A DNA stretch of 8,197 nucleotides from an uncultured Bacteriovorax sp. (GCA_946482295.1 CAMLRB010000161.1:1-8197), one strand, 5' to 3'; counted from the first letter of the stretch, positions 1-6,756 are shown. Numbers and translations: made by a program. The notes: generated by a model not told the origin, from the letters alone.

Positions 1-618
1 GTTGAATCAGGTGTAAACGTTGGTCGTCTGGATAGCGGTCTTAAAGCTAAATTTATTAAAATCGACAAAGAACCTGTGTACGTCAATTCTCAAGAGGATT
101 GGAAAAAAGTTGAAGTTAAATCTTCAGACGTTGGAGAGTTAATCGTTGCAGGTGAGCACGTCTGTGAAAAATACTTTAACAACGAAGAAGCATTCTTTAG
201 AGCAAAAATTAAAGATCACGAAGGTGTAGTTTGGCATCGTACAGGAGATCTAGGATTTCTTGATCAACAACAGAATCTTTGGATTGTAGGTCGTGTTCAT
301 AATGCTATCAAAAGAGGTGATGAATACTTTTTCCCGGTCAAAGCTGAAATCATCCTTAAGCGTTTTCCTTTCGTTAAAAAAGCTGCCTTTCTTGGAATGG
401 AAGATAAAAAACTGGGTGAAAAAAACGTTGCAGTCTTTAGTACTGCAGAAGTTGGTCTTGACATAGAAAAGGCGAAAAAAGAAATCAAACGCGTTCTAGA
501 AAAGAATAAATTCAAAGTAGATCAGGTCATTCACGTAGATGATATTCCAATGGATCCTCGTCACCATAGCAAAGTTGAATATGGAATGTTAAAGAAAAAA
601 ATACTGGAAGGCGCGTGA
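1..618 (+). CDS. AMP-forming acyl ligase (ANL superfamily, OleC-like), C-terminal part; 5' end outside window
   Basis: The reading frame is open from base 1, so this is the last 205 residues of a longer protein; family members are usually about 500-600 residues. The GTG at 76 is an internal codon, not the start. ANL enzymes activate a carboxylate as acyl-AMP and then pass it to CoA or another acceptor. Visible signatures are the adenylation motif HRTGDL (visible residues 79-84, Asp at 247-249), the hinge-region GR (97-98) that precedes the C-terminal lobe, and a late lysine in HHSK (codon 571-573) at the place of the A10 catalytic Lys. The hinge stretch GRVHNAI and the ending DPRHHSKVEY resemble OleC-type fatty-acyl/beta-lactone-forming ligases more than classical acetyl-CoA synthetases; that subfamily call is from memory of family patterns. 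Its stop overlaps the start of the UbiA gene, so the two are probably translationally coupled. Substrate is unknown. Confidence 0.85.
   Translation, partial: VESGVNVGRLDSGLKAKFIKIDKEPVYVNSQEDWKKVEVKSSDVGELIVAGEHVCEKYFNNEEAFFRAKIKDHEGVVWHRTGDLGFLDQQQNLWIVGRVHNAIKRGDEYFFPVKAEIILKRFPFVKKAAFLGMEDKKLGEKNVAVFSTAEVGLDIEKAKKEIKRVLEKNKFKVDQVIHVDDIPMDPRHHSKVEYGMLKKKILEGA
606..618 (+). promoter_or_regulatory. RBS and GTGA start/stop overlap coupling ligase and UbiA genes
   Basis: A GGAAGG Shine-Dalgarno at 606-611 lies inside the last ligase codons, three bases upstream of the GTG at 615. The GTG shares bases with the ligase TGA stop (616-618). This arrangement supports the GTG start and suggests termination-reinitiation coupling, so the two proteins would be made in linked amounts. 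Confidence 0.65.
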
Positions 619-1511
619 AAAAAGCAAGTAATTGGTGGCAATTTACAAAAGAGCGATTCCATCCGACCTCGCATATCTTGATGATCGCTGTGTTTTTAAC
701 AACACATATTTTGATTATGAAGAAAAACTACAATGCACTTTTTACGGCATCGGATTTCATATCACTCTTCATTGCAGTAACGGCCTTTTATTTTAAACTT
801 CGTCTCTACGATGAAATTAAAGATTACGAATTAGATTGTGAGATTAATCCTCACCGCCCACTTCCTCGCGGGCTACTCACTCGTCGAGATATGTACAATG
901 GGATGAGCGTCTGTATTCTGATTGAATCAGTGATCTTCGCAGTCAAGGGGGTTAAACCTTTTATCTCCATGAGTATCGCTATTTTTTATTCGCTTATTAT
1001 GTATAAAGAATTTTTTGTTCGTGAAAAAATAAGACCGCATCTTACAACTTATGCGCTTGTTCACACGATCGTTACAAGTTTTCTCAGCATTGCTATTTTT
1101 AGCTTCATTTCAGGTCTTAGCTTTAAAGAAGTAATACACGAAGAAAGACTTTTCTTCTTTGCTCTAGCGAATTGGTTTCTTTTTAATCTTTTTGAATTTG
1201 GAAGAAAAAGTTTTGCCGAATCTGAAGAGCGAGCAGGCGTTGATTCCTATTCTTCACTTTTTGGAAAAGGCGGAGCGATGCTTTTATCGCTCGTACAGGT
1301 CCTTTTCGCTCATTTTCTTATCATGAAAACGGGTGGCATGAATAACCATTTCATTCTTTTCAGTCACGGTGCTCTACTTGCTTTCTTCATTATGATTTCT
1401 CTCAATTACTATCTAAGTTCAAAAGTTTATGCGGCAAAACTCTTCCGCAATATTTCGTCCATATACATCATTCTCTTTTATGTAACTCTAATCATTGCCA
1501 TGATTTTTTAA
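615..1511 (+). CDS. UbiA-family membrane prenyltransferase
   Basis: This 298-residue protein is almost entirely hydrophobic, with about nine membrane segments by eye (roughly 20-35, 47-63, 97-112, 117-132, 146-168, 178-195, 221-237, 247-266, 281-298), the usual UbiA number. UbiA enzymes transfer a prenyl chain from its diphosphate to an aromatic or other acceptor in the inner membrane, using two Asp-rich motifs that hold Mg-diphosphate. The first is RLYDEIKDYELD (63-74), corresponding to NDxxDxxxD with Asp-Glu replacing Asn-Asp, followed by NPHRPLPRG (78-86). The second lies in FEFGRKSFAE...GVDSYS (193-213), with acidic residues E202, E204, E205 and D210. The start is GTG at 615, preceded by GGAAGG (606-611); it overlaps the TGA of the ligase gene as GTGA. 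The phosphotransferase gene follows after 9 bp. Which polyprenyl donor or acceptor is used cannot be told. It is not a clear UbiA, MenA or CyoE/CtaB by motif. Confidence 0.85.
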   Translation: MKKASNWWQFTKERFHPTSHILMIAVFLTTHILIMKKNYNALFTASDFISLFIAVTAFYFKLRLYDEIKDYELDCEINPHRPLPRGLLTRRDMYNGMSVCILIESVIFAVKGVKPFISMSIAIFYSLIMYKEFFVREKIRPHLTTYALVHTIVTSFLSIAIFSFISGLSFKEVIHEERLFFFALANWFLFNLFEFGRKSFAESEERAGVDSYSSLFGKGGAMLLSLVQVLFAHFLIMKTGGMNNHFILFSHGALLAFFIMISLNYYLSSKVYAAKLFRNISSIYIILFYVTLIIAMIF

Positions 1512-1514
1512 GGA
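1510..1514 (+). promoter_or_regulatory. Ribosome binding site of the phosphotransferase gene, overlapping the UbiA stop
   Basis: AAGGA begins inside the UbiA TAA stop (1509-1511) and lies six bases upstream of the ATG at 1521. It fixes the start and shows there is no room for a separate promoter between these genes. Confidence 0.6.
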
Positions 1515-1520
1515 TACAAA

Positions 1521-4235
1521 ATGAAACCGTCTTCGCTTTTGATTGTCACTCCAAAAAGTACTCCTCACTTTGCAAAAGCAGAATCGGGAGGTAAAGGACA
1601 TAATCTTTATCTTCTTCAAAATGCAGGCATAAATGTCCCTACTTTCATCACACTGCCTCCACATTTTTTCGAAACATATAAAGAACAAGAAGGTATAAGC
1701 ACAGCTCTTAACGACATGCTGACAGATGGTAACGCCGATCTTCACAAAGTCTCAGAAAAAATACATTCAAAAATTATGTTGCATGATTTTTCACCAGAAT
1801 TAAAAAAGGCCATCATTGATGCCTATCAATTTGTTGTAAAAGCAGCAGGTGGCCCGCTAGTTTCAGTTCGATCAAGTGCCCACGACGAAGACTCTGCCCT
1901 ACACTCTTTTGCTGGTCAATTAAGCAGCTTTCTCTATTTGAATGATGAAGAAAATGTTTTAAAGGCCGTTAAAGAATGCTGGGCCAGTGCTTACTCAGAG
2001 CGCTCACTTCACTATCGCAAAATTAACAAACTCACCATGATTGATATTAAAGTTTCAGTAATCATCCAGCAAATGATTGATCCGGATACAAGCGGCGTTT
2101 TTTTCACTTGTAATCCAATCAACGGAAAAAATGATCAAGTTGTTGTGAACTCAGTATACGGTGTTGGTGAAGGTCTTGTTTCAGGTCTTCTCGATGCCGA
2201 TACATTTGTTCTCGAGAAAAAAACAAATAAAGTTCTTGAAACAAATCTGGGTGAGAAAAATAAAAAGCTTGTTCGCGATCAACGCAATCAAAAATGTGTA
2301 GAAGTTGAAGTTGAGCAATCTCTTATCAACTCTCCATCCCTGTCAGAAAAAGAACTTCTCACTCTCGCTGATATGGCCTCTAAAATTGAAAAATTTTATG
2401 GTCGCCCTCAAGATGTTGAATGGGCCATAAAAAATGGAACACTCTATATTCTCCAATCGCGCCCGGTGACAACAGACGTTGAAAACAATTCGGGAATTCT
2501 CTACGTTTGGGATAATTCAAACATCGTTGAAAGTTACGGTGGATTGACGATGCCACTAACATTTGGTTTTGCTCATTACGTTTACCACCAGGTTTATGTT
2601 CAATTCTGTGAAATCCTACTTGTTCCCAAAGAAAGAATCAAAGAGATGGATTACTTCCTCAAAAACATGCTGGGACTTTTTTACGGCCGTGTTTATTACA
2701 ACCTTCTCAACTGGTATAAACTGACAAGTATTCTTCCGGGTTACAAATACAACCGTCAATTCATGGAAACAATGATGGGGACAAATGAGGCCTTACAAGA
2801 CGAAATCGCTGAACGAGTCAAGCCACCTGAATTTCACCATGGAATTGGATCAAAGTTCCGTCAATTCGTGACTGGATGTAAATTCTTCTGGTTTCACCTA
2901 ACGATTCAATCTGTCGTTGATAATTTTTTGAAAGACTTTCACGTAGTTTATAATAAATTCAGAAAAGTTCCTTATCACCAACTTCCAAGTGATAAAATTT
3001 ATGAATACTACCAACTGTTAGAAAAAGAAATGTTGTGGAAGTGGCACGCGCCGATCATCAATGATTATCTGTGTATGATCCACTATGGAATGTTCAAAAC
3101 AATTACTAAAAAATGGCTCGGTCATTTAGGTGATTCATTCCATAATGATCTCCTTGCAGGAAACGGAAATCTGGAATCAGCAGAACCCACAAAACGTTTA
3201 ATTGTGATGTCTGGTTATGTTTCAAAAAATCAAAACCTCAAAGATCTTATTTTAAATACACCAAATGCTCGCGTGCTTGAGGCACTCAATCAAAGTGAAC
3301 ATAAAGAGTTCTATAACATGGTTCTCGATTATATAGACAAATATGGTTTCCGCTGTATGAGTGAAATGAAGCTCGAACAAAAAGATTTGCACCAAGATCC
3401 TTCCCTCTTTTTTGTCTTTTTAAAAAACCTCATTAATTGCGGACAAACTGATCTTCACGAATACGAACGTCGTGAAAAAGAAATCAGAACAAATGCTGAA
3501 TCTCTTCTTAATAAAAACCTAGGTGGATTGAAAAAAATCATTTATTCATGGTCTCTGCACCACGCCCGCAAAGCGGTTATGAACCGCGAGAACACACGCT
3601 TCTGTCGTACACGTATCTACGGAGTCGTAAGAGCAATGTTCTATGCAATGGGTGAAGATTTCACAAAGAGAAATATCATCGATAAAAAAGAAGATATTTT
3701 CTTTTTATCTCTTGATGAATTAAAGGGATCTTTCGAAGGAACAAACAGCATTCAAAATCTTCGTAAATCGATTGAAGTCAGAAAAGCTGAATATGAATTC
3801 TACAAAGACAATGAACCCTCTCCGCGCTTTGCGACTCGCGGTCCGGTTTACTGGAACAATGCTCACTTTCCAAAAGAGGAAGTACAGGCCATCGATGAAT
3901 CAACATTGGCCGCCAATCAAATGGCCGGTATTCCTTGTTCGCCAGGTGATGTGATCGGGATAGTAAAAGTGATCATGGGACCTGAAGACGACATGACTTT
4001 AAACGGAGAAATACTCGTTACAGATAGAACTGATCCGGGATGGATTCCGCTTTATCCGTCATTGTCAGGCCTTTTAGTCGAGCGAGGAGGACTTCTTTCT
4101 CACTCAGCTATCGTGGCCCGTGAAATGGGATTACCGACAATCGTAGGGATTAAAGGACTCACGAAAAAACTGAAATCTGGAATGAAAATCCGAATGAATG
4201 GTGAGACGGGTCTCATTGAAATTTTGGAAGAATAA
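1521..4235 (+). CDS. PEP-synthase/PPDK-like phosphotransferase with phosphohistidine domain, no PEP barrel
   Basis: The 904-residue protein has three parts. Residues about 15-320 form a PPDK N-terminal ATP-grasp domain: ESGGKGHNLYLL (21-32), VSVRSSAHDED (115-125), the SGVFFTCNP strand (191-199), DVEWA (298-302) and QSRPVT (312-317). Residues about 320-780 form a large, mostly helical middle region with REN-TRFCRTR (689-698). Residues about 795-904 form the swivelling phosphohistidine domain, with GGLLSHSAIVAREMG (856-870); His861 should be the phosphorylated residue. The C-terminal PEP/pyruvate TIM barrel of true PEP synthase and PPDK is missing, and the protein ends naturally after the His domain. 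This ATP-grasp/middle/His order and length match the rifampin phosphotransferase-type architecture, in which the beta-phosphate of ATP goes through His to a small molecule bound by the middle domain. The acceptor here is unknown; genomic context suggests a product of the UbiA/ligase pathway. The start is supported by AAGGA at 1510-1514. Cytoplasmic; no signal peptide or membrane segments seen. Confidence 0.88.
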   Translation: MKPSSLLIVTPKSTPHFAKAESGGKGHNLYLLQNAGINVPTFITLPPHFFETYKEQEGISTALNDMLTDGNADLHKVSEKIHSKIMLHDFSPELKKAIIDAYQFVVKAAGGPLVSVRSSAHDEDSALHSFAGQLSSFLYLNDEENVLKAVKECWASAYSERSLHYRKINKLTMIDIKVSVIIQQMIDPDTSGVFFTCNPINGKNDQVVVNSVYGVGEGLVSGLLDADTFVLEKKTNKVLETNLGEKNKKLVRDQRNQKCVEVEVEQSLINSPSLSEKELLTLADMASKIEKFYGRPQDVEWAIKNGTLYILQSRPVTTDVENNSGILYVWDNSNIVESYGGLTMPLTFGFAHYVYHQVYVQFCEILLVPKERIKEMDYFLKNMLGLFYGRVYYNLLNWYKLTSILPGYKYNRQFMETMMGTNEALQDEIAERVKPPEFHHGIGSKFRQFVTGCKFFWFHLTIQSVVDNFLKDFHVVYNKFRKVPYHQLPSDKIYEYYQLLEKEMLWKWHAPIINDYLCMIHYGMFKTITKKWLGHLGDSFHNDLLAGNGNLESAEPTKRLIVMSGYVSKNQNLKDLILNTPNARVLEALNQSEHKEFYNMVLDYIDKYGFRCMSEMKLEQKDLHQDPSLFFVFLKNLINCGQTDLHEYERREKEIRTNAESLLNKNLGGLKKIIYSWSLHHARKAVMNRENTRFCRTRIYGVVRAMFYAMGEDFTKRNIIDKKEDIFFLSLDELKGSFEGTNSIQNLRKSIEVRKAEYEFYKDNEPSPRFATRGPVYWNNAHFPKEEVQAIDESTLAANQMAGIPCSPGDVIGIVKVIMGPEDDMTLNGEILVTDRTDPGWIPLYPSLSGLLVERGGLLSHSAIVAREMGLPTIVGIKGLTKKLKSGMKIRMNGETGLIEILEE

Positions 4236-4249
4236 AAGAGCAATCAACT

Positions 4250-4255
4250 AAGGAG
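4250..4255 (+). promoter_or_regulatory. Strong Shine-Dalgarno AAGGAG before the CX3C protein
   Basis: A perfect AAGGAG six bases upstream of ATG 4262 decides between two in-frame ATG codons (4262 and 4268) and supports expression of this small gene. Confidence 0.65.
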
Positions 4256-4261
4256 CTAAAT

Positions 4262-4822
4262 ATGAAAATGATCACTTTCTCAATTGCAATCTTAATATAT
4301 ATGCTTTCAAGTTCAGCTTTTGCAGATACAACTTCTGAAGCATTTTGCAAGAGTAAGTTAAAAGATTCTACATTTTATAACTCTATTAGAACTTCTCCAT
4401 TGGGGTATTATTACAACTTTAATGATGTAGAAAATAATCGATTTGCAATGATTAATGAAGAACTCAGACAAAACATGGATATGTTGTGTGCAAGCAAAGC
4501 TTCTTTCACAAAACTCTTAAATTCTACTGAAAGAGAATGTGAAAAACTTTGCAATAAGCAAGTTGATAGTTTCAAGGAAACAATATTTTTGGATAAGACT
4601 AAGGGAAAAAAAGATTTCTTTGATGATTGCCATAATACTTGCTTCATCATGAAAGAAAACTTCAAAACCTACAACCTGGCCATTTCTGACAATAAATCAT
4701 CTAACAATGAATGCGAAAGCCAAAATGACTCTATATCAAATCTTGGTAGAAAAATAAAAGATATCGAAAGCAATATCAAACCAGCCCCCGCAAATACGTC
4801 TACTCAAGGTGCATCGAAATAA
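4262..4822 (+). CDS. Secreted cysteine-rich protein with two CX3C motifs, function unknown
   Basis: I do not recognise a family. The 186-residue product has a clear Sec signal peptide: basic MKMITF start, hydrophobic core at about 5-18, and probable cleavage after SSAFA (21). The mature part of about 165 residues is polar and probably helical, with Cys at 29, 76, 93, 97, 123, 127 and 151. Four of them form two CX3C motifs, CEKLC (93-97) and CHNTC (123-127), separated by 25 residues. This pattern could staple two antiparallel helices with paired disulfides once exported to the oxidising periplasm. The C-terminus (about 170-186) is a low-complexity Pro/Ala/Thr/Ser tail. AAGGAG at 4250-4255, six bases before the ATG, sets the start; a second in-frame ATG at 4268 is too far away to be preferred. 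It lies 26 bp after the phosphotransferase gene with no terminator between, so co-transcription is likely. A functional link to the enzymes is not shown. Confidence 0.75.
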   Translation: MKMITFSIAILIYMLSSSAFADTTSEAFCKSKLKDSTFYNSIRTSPLGYYYNFNDVENNRFAMINEELRQNMDMLCASKASFTKLLNSTERECEKLCNKQVDSFKETIFLDKTKGKKDFFDDCHNTCFIMKENFKTYNLAISDNKSSNNECESQNDSISNLGRKIKDIESNIKPAPANTSTQGASK

Positions 4823-4839
4823 GAATCTCACAACACTGA

Positions 4840-4864
4840 AGAGTGTCTATATTTTAGACACTCT
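4840..4864 (+). terminator. Probable transcription terminator ending the four-gene run
   Basis: A perfect 10-bp stem, AGAGTGTCTA paired with TAGACACTCT around a 5-base loop, begins 18 bases after the stop of the CX3C gene. The downstream sequence is only moderately T-rich, so it is a less classical intrinsic terminator than the one at 5311-5345, but position and perfect pairing support the call. Confidence 0.6.
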
Positions 4865-4902
4865 ACTTTCTATAAAAGTTATTTTTACAAAGAACCCCTT
4901 AT

Positions 4903-4931
4903 TTTTTTTGTGTATGCGATGATGCTAAAAA
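4903..4931 (+). promoter_or_regulatory. Possible promoter for the small secreted protein gene
   Basis: In the 148-bp spacer after the hairpin there is a run of T (4902-4909), then TGCTAAAAA (4923-4931). The latter reads as an extended -10 (TG, one base, TAAAAA) at about 40 bases before the ATG at 4971. The -35 part is poor. The call rests mainly on the need for a start site after the upstream terminator. Confidence 0.25.
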
Positions 4932-4970
4932 CGATTTATCAACGACACAATTCTAAATTAGAGAGGAATT

Positions 4971-5312
4971 ATGAAACTAACTCATTCAATTGCCCTTTTA
5001 TCTTTATTCTTATCGTTTTCAGTTTTTGCCGATTCTAAAGTATGTGGAAAAGTAACGAGAATTTCGGCCCACGCCACAACTTCAGAGATTGAAATTGGAA
5101 TTGAAACCAATGTCGATATCTTTCAAAAAGAAATAAGAATTGCCGTGCAAAAGGATCTTAGAGATGCGGCCCTTGCCCTAGTTTCAGTATCTCAAACAAC
5201 AGAAAGAGGAATTTGTATTTCGACTGCTCTTGACGTTAATAAGGGATATGAAGTCGCGCGTAGTATTGAATTAAATTTGAGCAAGAAATATATACCAGTT
5301 GGAAATAATTAA
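4971..5312 (+). CDS. Small secreted protein of unknown function
   Basis: I do not recognise a family. The 113-residue product starts with a typical Sec signal peptide (MKLTH, hydrophobic core about 6-19) with likely cleavage after SVFA (20), leaving about 93 residues for the periplasm or outside. Two cysteines, C25 near the mature N-terminus and C82, could form one disulfide. By eye the mature chain alternates short strands (about 24-33 and 38-46), a helix (about 50-70), a strand (81-87) and another helix (93-106), a compact alpha/beta layout. GAGAGG at 4961-4966, five bases before the ATG, supports the start. It appears to be a single-gene unit: a hairpin lies upstream and a strong terminator overlaps its stop. 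It converges on a secreted protease gene 31 bp away. A partner or inhibitor role is possible but is only a guess. Confidence 0.7.
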   Translation: MKLTHSIALLSLFLSFSVFADSKVCGKVTRISAHATTSEIEIGIETNVDIFQKEIRIAVQKDLRDAALALVSVSQTTERGICISTALDVNKGYEVARSIELNLSKKYIPVGNN

Positions 5313-5345
5313 TAAAAAAGGGGCCTCAAGGGCCCCTTTTTTATT
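5311..5345. terminator. Bidirectional intrinsic terminator between convergent genes
   Basis: A perfect 15-bp inverted repeat (AATAAAAAAGGGGCC, 5-base loop, mirrored complement) has a GGGGCC core flanked by A-runs on the left and T-runs on the right. Read on either strand it gives a GC-rich hairpin followed by a U-run. It serves the small secreted gene on the plus strand and the protease on the minus strand. Its ends reach into the stop codons of both genes (5310-5312 and 5344-5346). Confidence 0.93.
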
Positions 5346-6741
5346 ACTGAACTGAAATTAGACTTGGTAGTGGAAGAACTAGTTCACGTGGAACCTGAAA
5401 GTACTTTCTCTCGCGAAGTTTGTCGTTCGCTGATTTTGGAAGAACATCAACTTTCGACTGCGCGATAGCTTTTGTTAAATCCATTGAGCGAGAAAGTTCA
5501 GCCGCGCGAAGAGCACGATCTTTGTTCACAAGACCTGAAGTTGAAACTTTTCCTTTCAACCATGCTTTTACATCAACAGTTTCCATGATGATTTTTTTCA
5601 TTTCACGAGCGCCCAGTTTTGGGTTCACGTCTTTGATAGCTCCGGCAACACCTGCAACATAAGGAGCTGCTTGTGACGTTCCAGAAACGGCCAAGTATCC
5701 GTCTTGTGGGATTTGAGAAATGATTCCTACACCAGGAGCAGCGACTTCAACATTCTTTTCACCGTAGTTCGAGAATGTTGCAAGAGCTTGATCACCTAAA
5801 GTAGCGGCAACAGAAATCTTGTTCTCACCTACAACGTTTGTTGGAGATGTAGGAACAACGTCGTTGTTTGAACCATCGTTACCAGCGGCAAAAACGAAAA
5901 GAGTTTTTGGAGCTGTTTTTAAGAAAACTTTTGCTTCTTCGATAGCAACTGCAAAGAAGTGGTCAGTGTACGTTTTAAGTTCGGCCGGAGTTGCTGGCTT
6001 TCTAAAGATCCCTTCGTAAAGCATTCCGATGACGCCTTTAATTTGCTCGTAACCTGTTCCGAATGATCCGTTCATAACATCAGCTTTGTGACCATTGATG
6101 TATGCCCCAATTTCGCCATAGATTGCTGATTGTTGTTTTGCCAATTGTCCGATCGCCGCTTTCAACATTGTTTCTTTAAGGCCTTTATCAGTTTTAACTG
6201 TAAATGCTTTTGAACCTGTTGTGATTGTAAGCGTGTTCGACTTTTGTCCCGGAAGTTTAACTTCAGTTGGGATAAGTTTTACACCAAGAAGTTTTGCGTC
6301 TGCAGAAGCTTTCGCTGCAATCCCACCAACGTGAGTTCCGTGCATCCAGTTTCCGAAAACAGAAATATCTTTGATAAACTTTTCGTCTTTAAGTTTAGCG
6401 TTTGCCCATTCACGATCTTCTTGCGTAAGTGTTCCCAAGAAAGATTTTAATTGAATGTCAAAGAAGCGACGAACGTCAGCTGTGTTTGACCACGAGTAAG
6501 AATAATCAATCAATTGATTATTGCTTTCAGCGAAGTTCCATCCGTGCATATCGTCTGGGTAACCATTTTTATCTTCATCACGATCATTAGCTTCGATTTC
6601 AACCATGTTCTTCCAAGACTTACTTGCAAGATCTTTGTGAAGCATATCGTTTCCTGAATCTACGATGGCAATAGTGGCCGCTTGGGCCGATCCTAGCGTC
6701 AATGCTAGTGTGAGGGCCGAGCTTAAAATTTGAGATTTCAT
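5344..6741 (-). CDS. Secreted subtilisin-like serine protease (peptidase family S8), complete
   Basis: A 465-residue S8 endopeptidase with an intact catalytic triad: Asp28 in AIVDSGND, His134 in HGTHVGG (134-140) and Ser356 in SGTSQAAP (353-360), plus the oxyanion-hole Asn288 in AAGNDG. A Sec signal peptide covers about 1-21 (cleavage near SAQA). Mature sequence begins only about 6 residues before the catalytic Asp, so the usual 60-90-residue inhibitory propeptide is absent. The Asp-His spacing (106 residues) is far longer than in subtilisin. It includes an Asp-rich, probably calcium-binding loop with DRDEDKNG (53-60), followed by GWNF. The His-Asn stretch also carries an insertion (about 160-195). 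After the core a helical extension and a basic, Pro-containing tail (about 400-465) follow, of unknown role. Start ATG at 6741 has AAGGAG upstream. It is paralogous to the gene on its right, but with its own promoter and terminator. Likely role is extracellular or periplasmic protein breakdown. Confidence 0.93.
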   Translation of the reverse strand: MKSQILSSALTLALTLGSAQAATIAIVDSGNDMLHKDLASKSWKNMVEIEANDRDEDKNGYPDDMHGWNFAESNNQLIDYSYSWSNTADVRRFFDIQLKSFLGTLTQEDREWANAKLKDEKFIKDISVFGNWMHGTHVGGIAAKASADAKLLGVKLIPTEVKLPGQKSNTLTITTGSKAFTVKTDKGLKETMLKAAIGQLAKQQSAIYGEIGAYINGHKADVMNGSFGTGYEQIKGVIGMLYEGIFRKPATPAELKTYTDHFFAVAIEEAKVFLKTAPKTLFVFAAGNDGSNNDVVPTSPTNVVGENKISVAATLGDQALATFSNYGEKNVEVAAPGVGIISQIPQDGYLAVSGTSQAAPYVAGVAGAIKDVNPKLGAREMKKIIMETVDVKAWLKGKVSTSGLVNKDRALRAAELSRSMDLTKAIAQSKVDVLPKSANDKLRERKYFQVPRELVLPLPSLISVQ

Positions 6742-6750
6742 GATCTCATT

Positions 6751-6756
6751 CTCCTT
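6751..6756 (-). promoter_or_regulatory. Shine-Dalgarno of the complete protease gene
   Basis: Reading on the minus strand, AAGGAG lies nine bases upstream of the ATG at 6741. It supports this start, which is also the one that gives a proper signal peptide. Confidence 0.6.

Noticed and set aside
76..618. Separate short gene starting at the GTG at 76
   Set aside because: The same frame is open to base 1 and the product is plainly the C-terminal part of an adenylate-forming enzyme, so the GTG is an internal valine codon.
1488..1745. 85-codon minus-strand open frame across the UbiA/phosphotransferase junction
   Set aside because: It overlaps the well-supported N-terminal ATP-grasp coding sequence and has no recognisable product.
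1521..4235. True phosphoenolpyruvate synthase or PPDK
   Set aside because: The C-terminal PEP/pyruvate-binding barrel is absent and the protein ends right after the phosphohistidine domain.
1521..4235. Rifampin resistance enzyme
   Set aside because: Only the domain layout matches; the operon context points to metabolism, and acceptor residues cannot be verified from sequence by eye.
4411..4665. 84-codon open frame on the minus strand opposite the CX3C gene
   Set aside because: No convincing ribosome binding site or recognisable domain, and it overlaps a gene with a good RBS and signal peptide.
4823..4970. Small RNA or riboswitch in the spacer
   Set aside because: Apart from the terminator-like hairpin and a weak promoter, no conserved or complex fold was seen.
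5420..6450. Several short plus-strand frames opposite the complete protease
   Set aside because: They are shadows of the protease codons, lack ribosome binding sites and have no family features.
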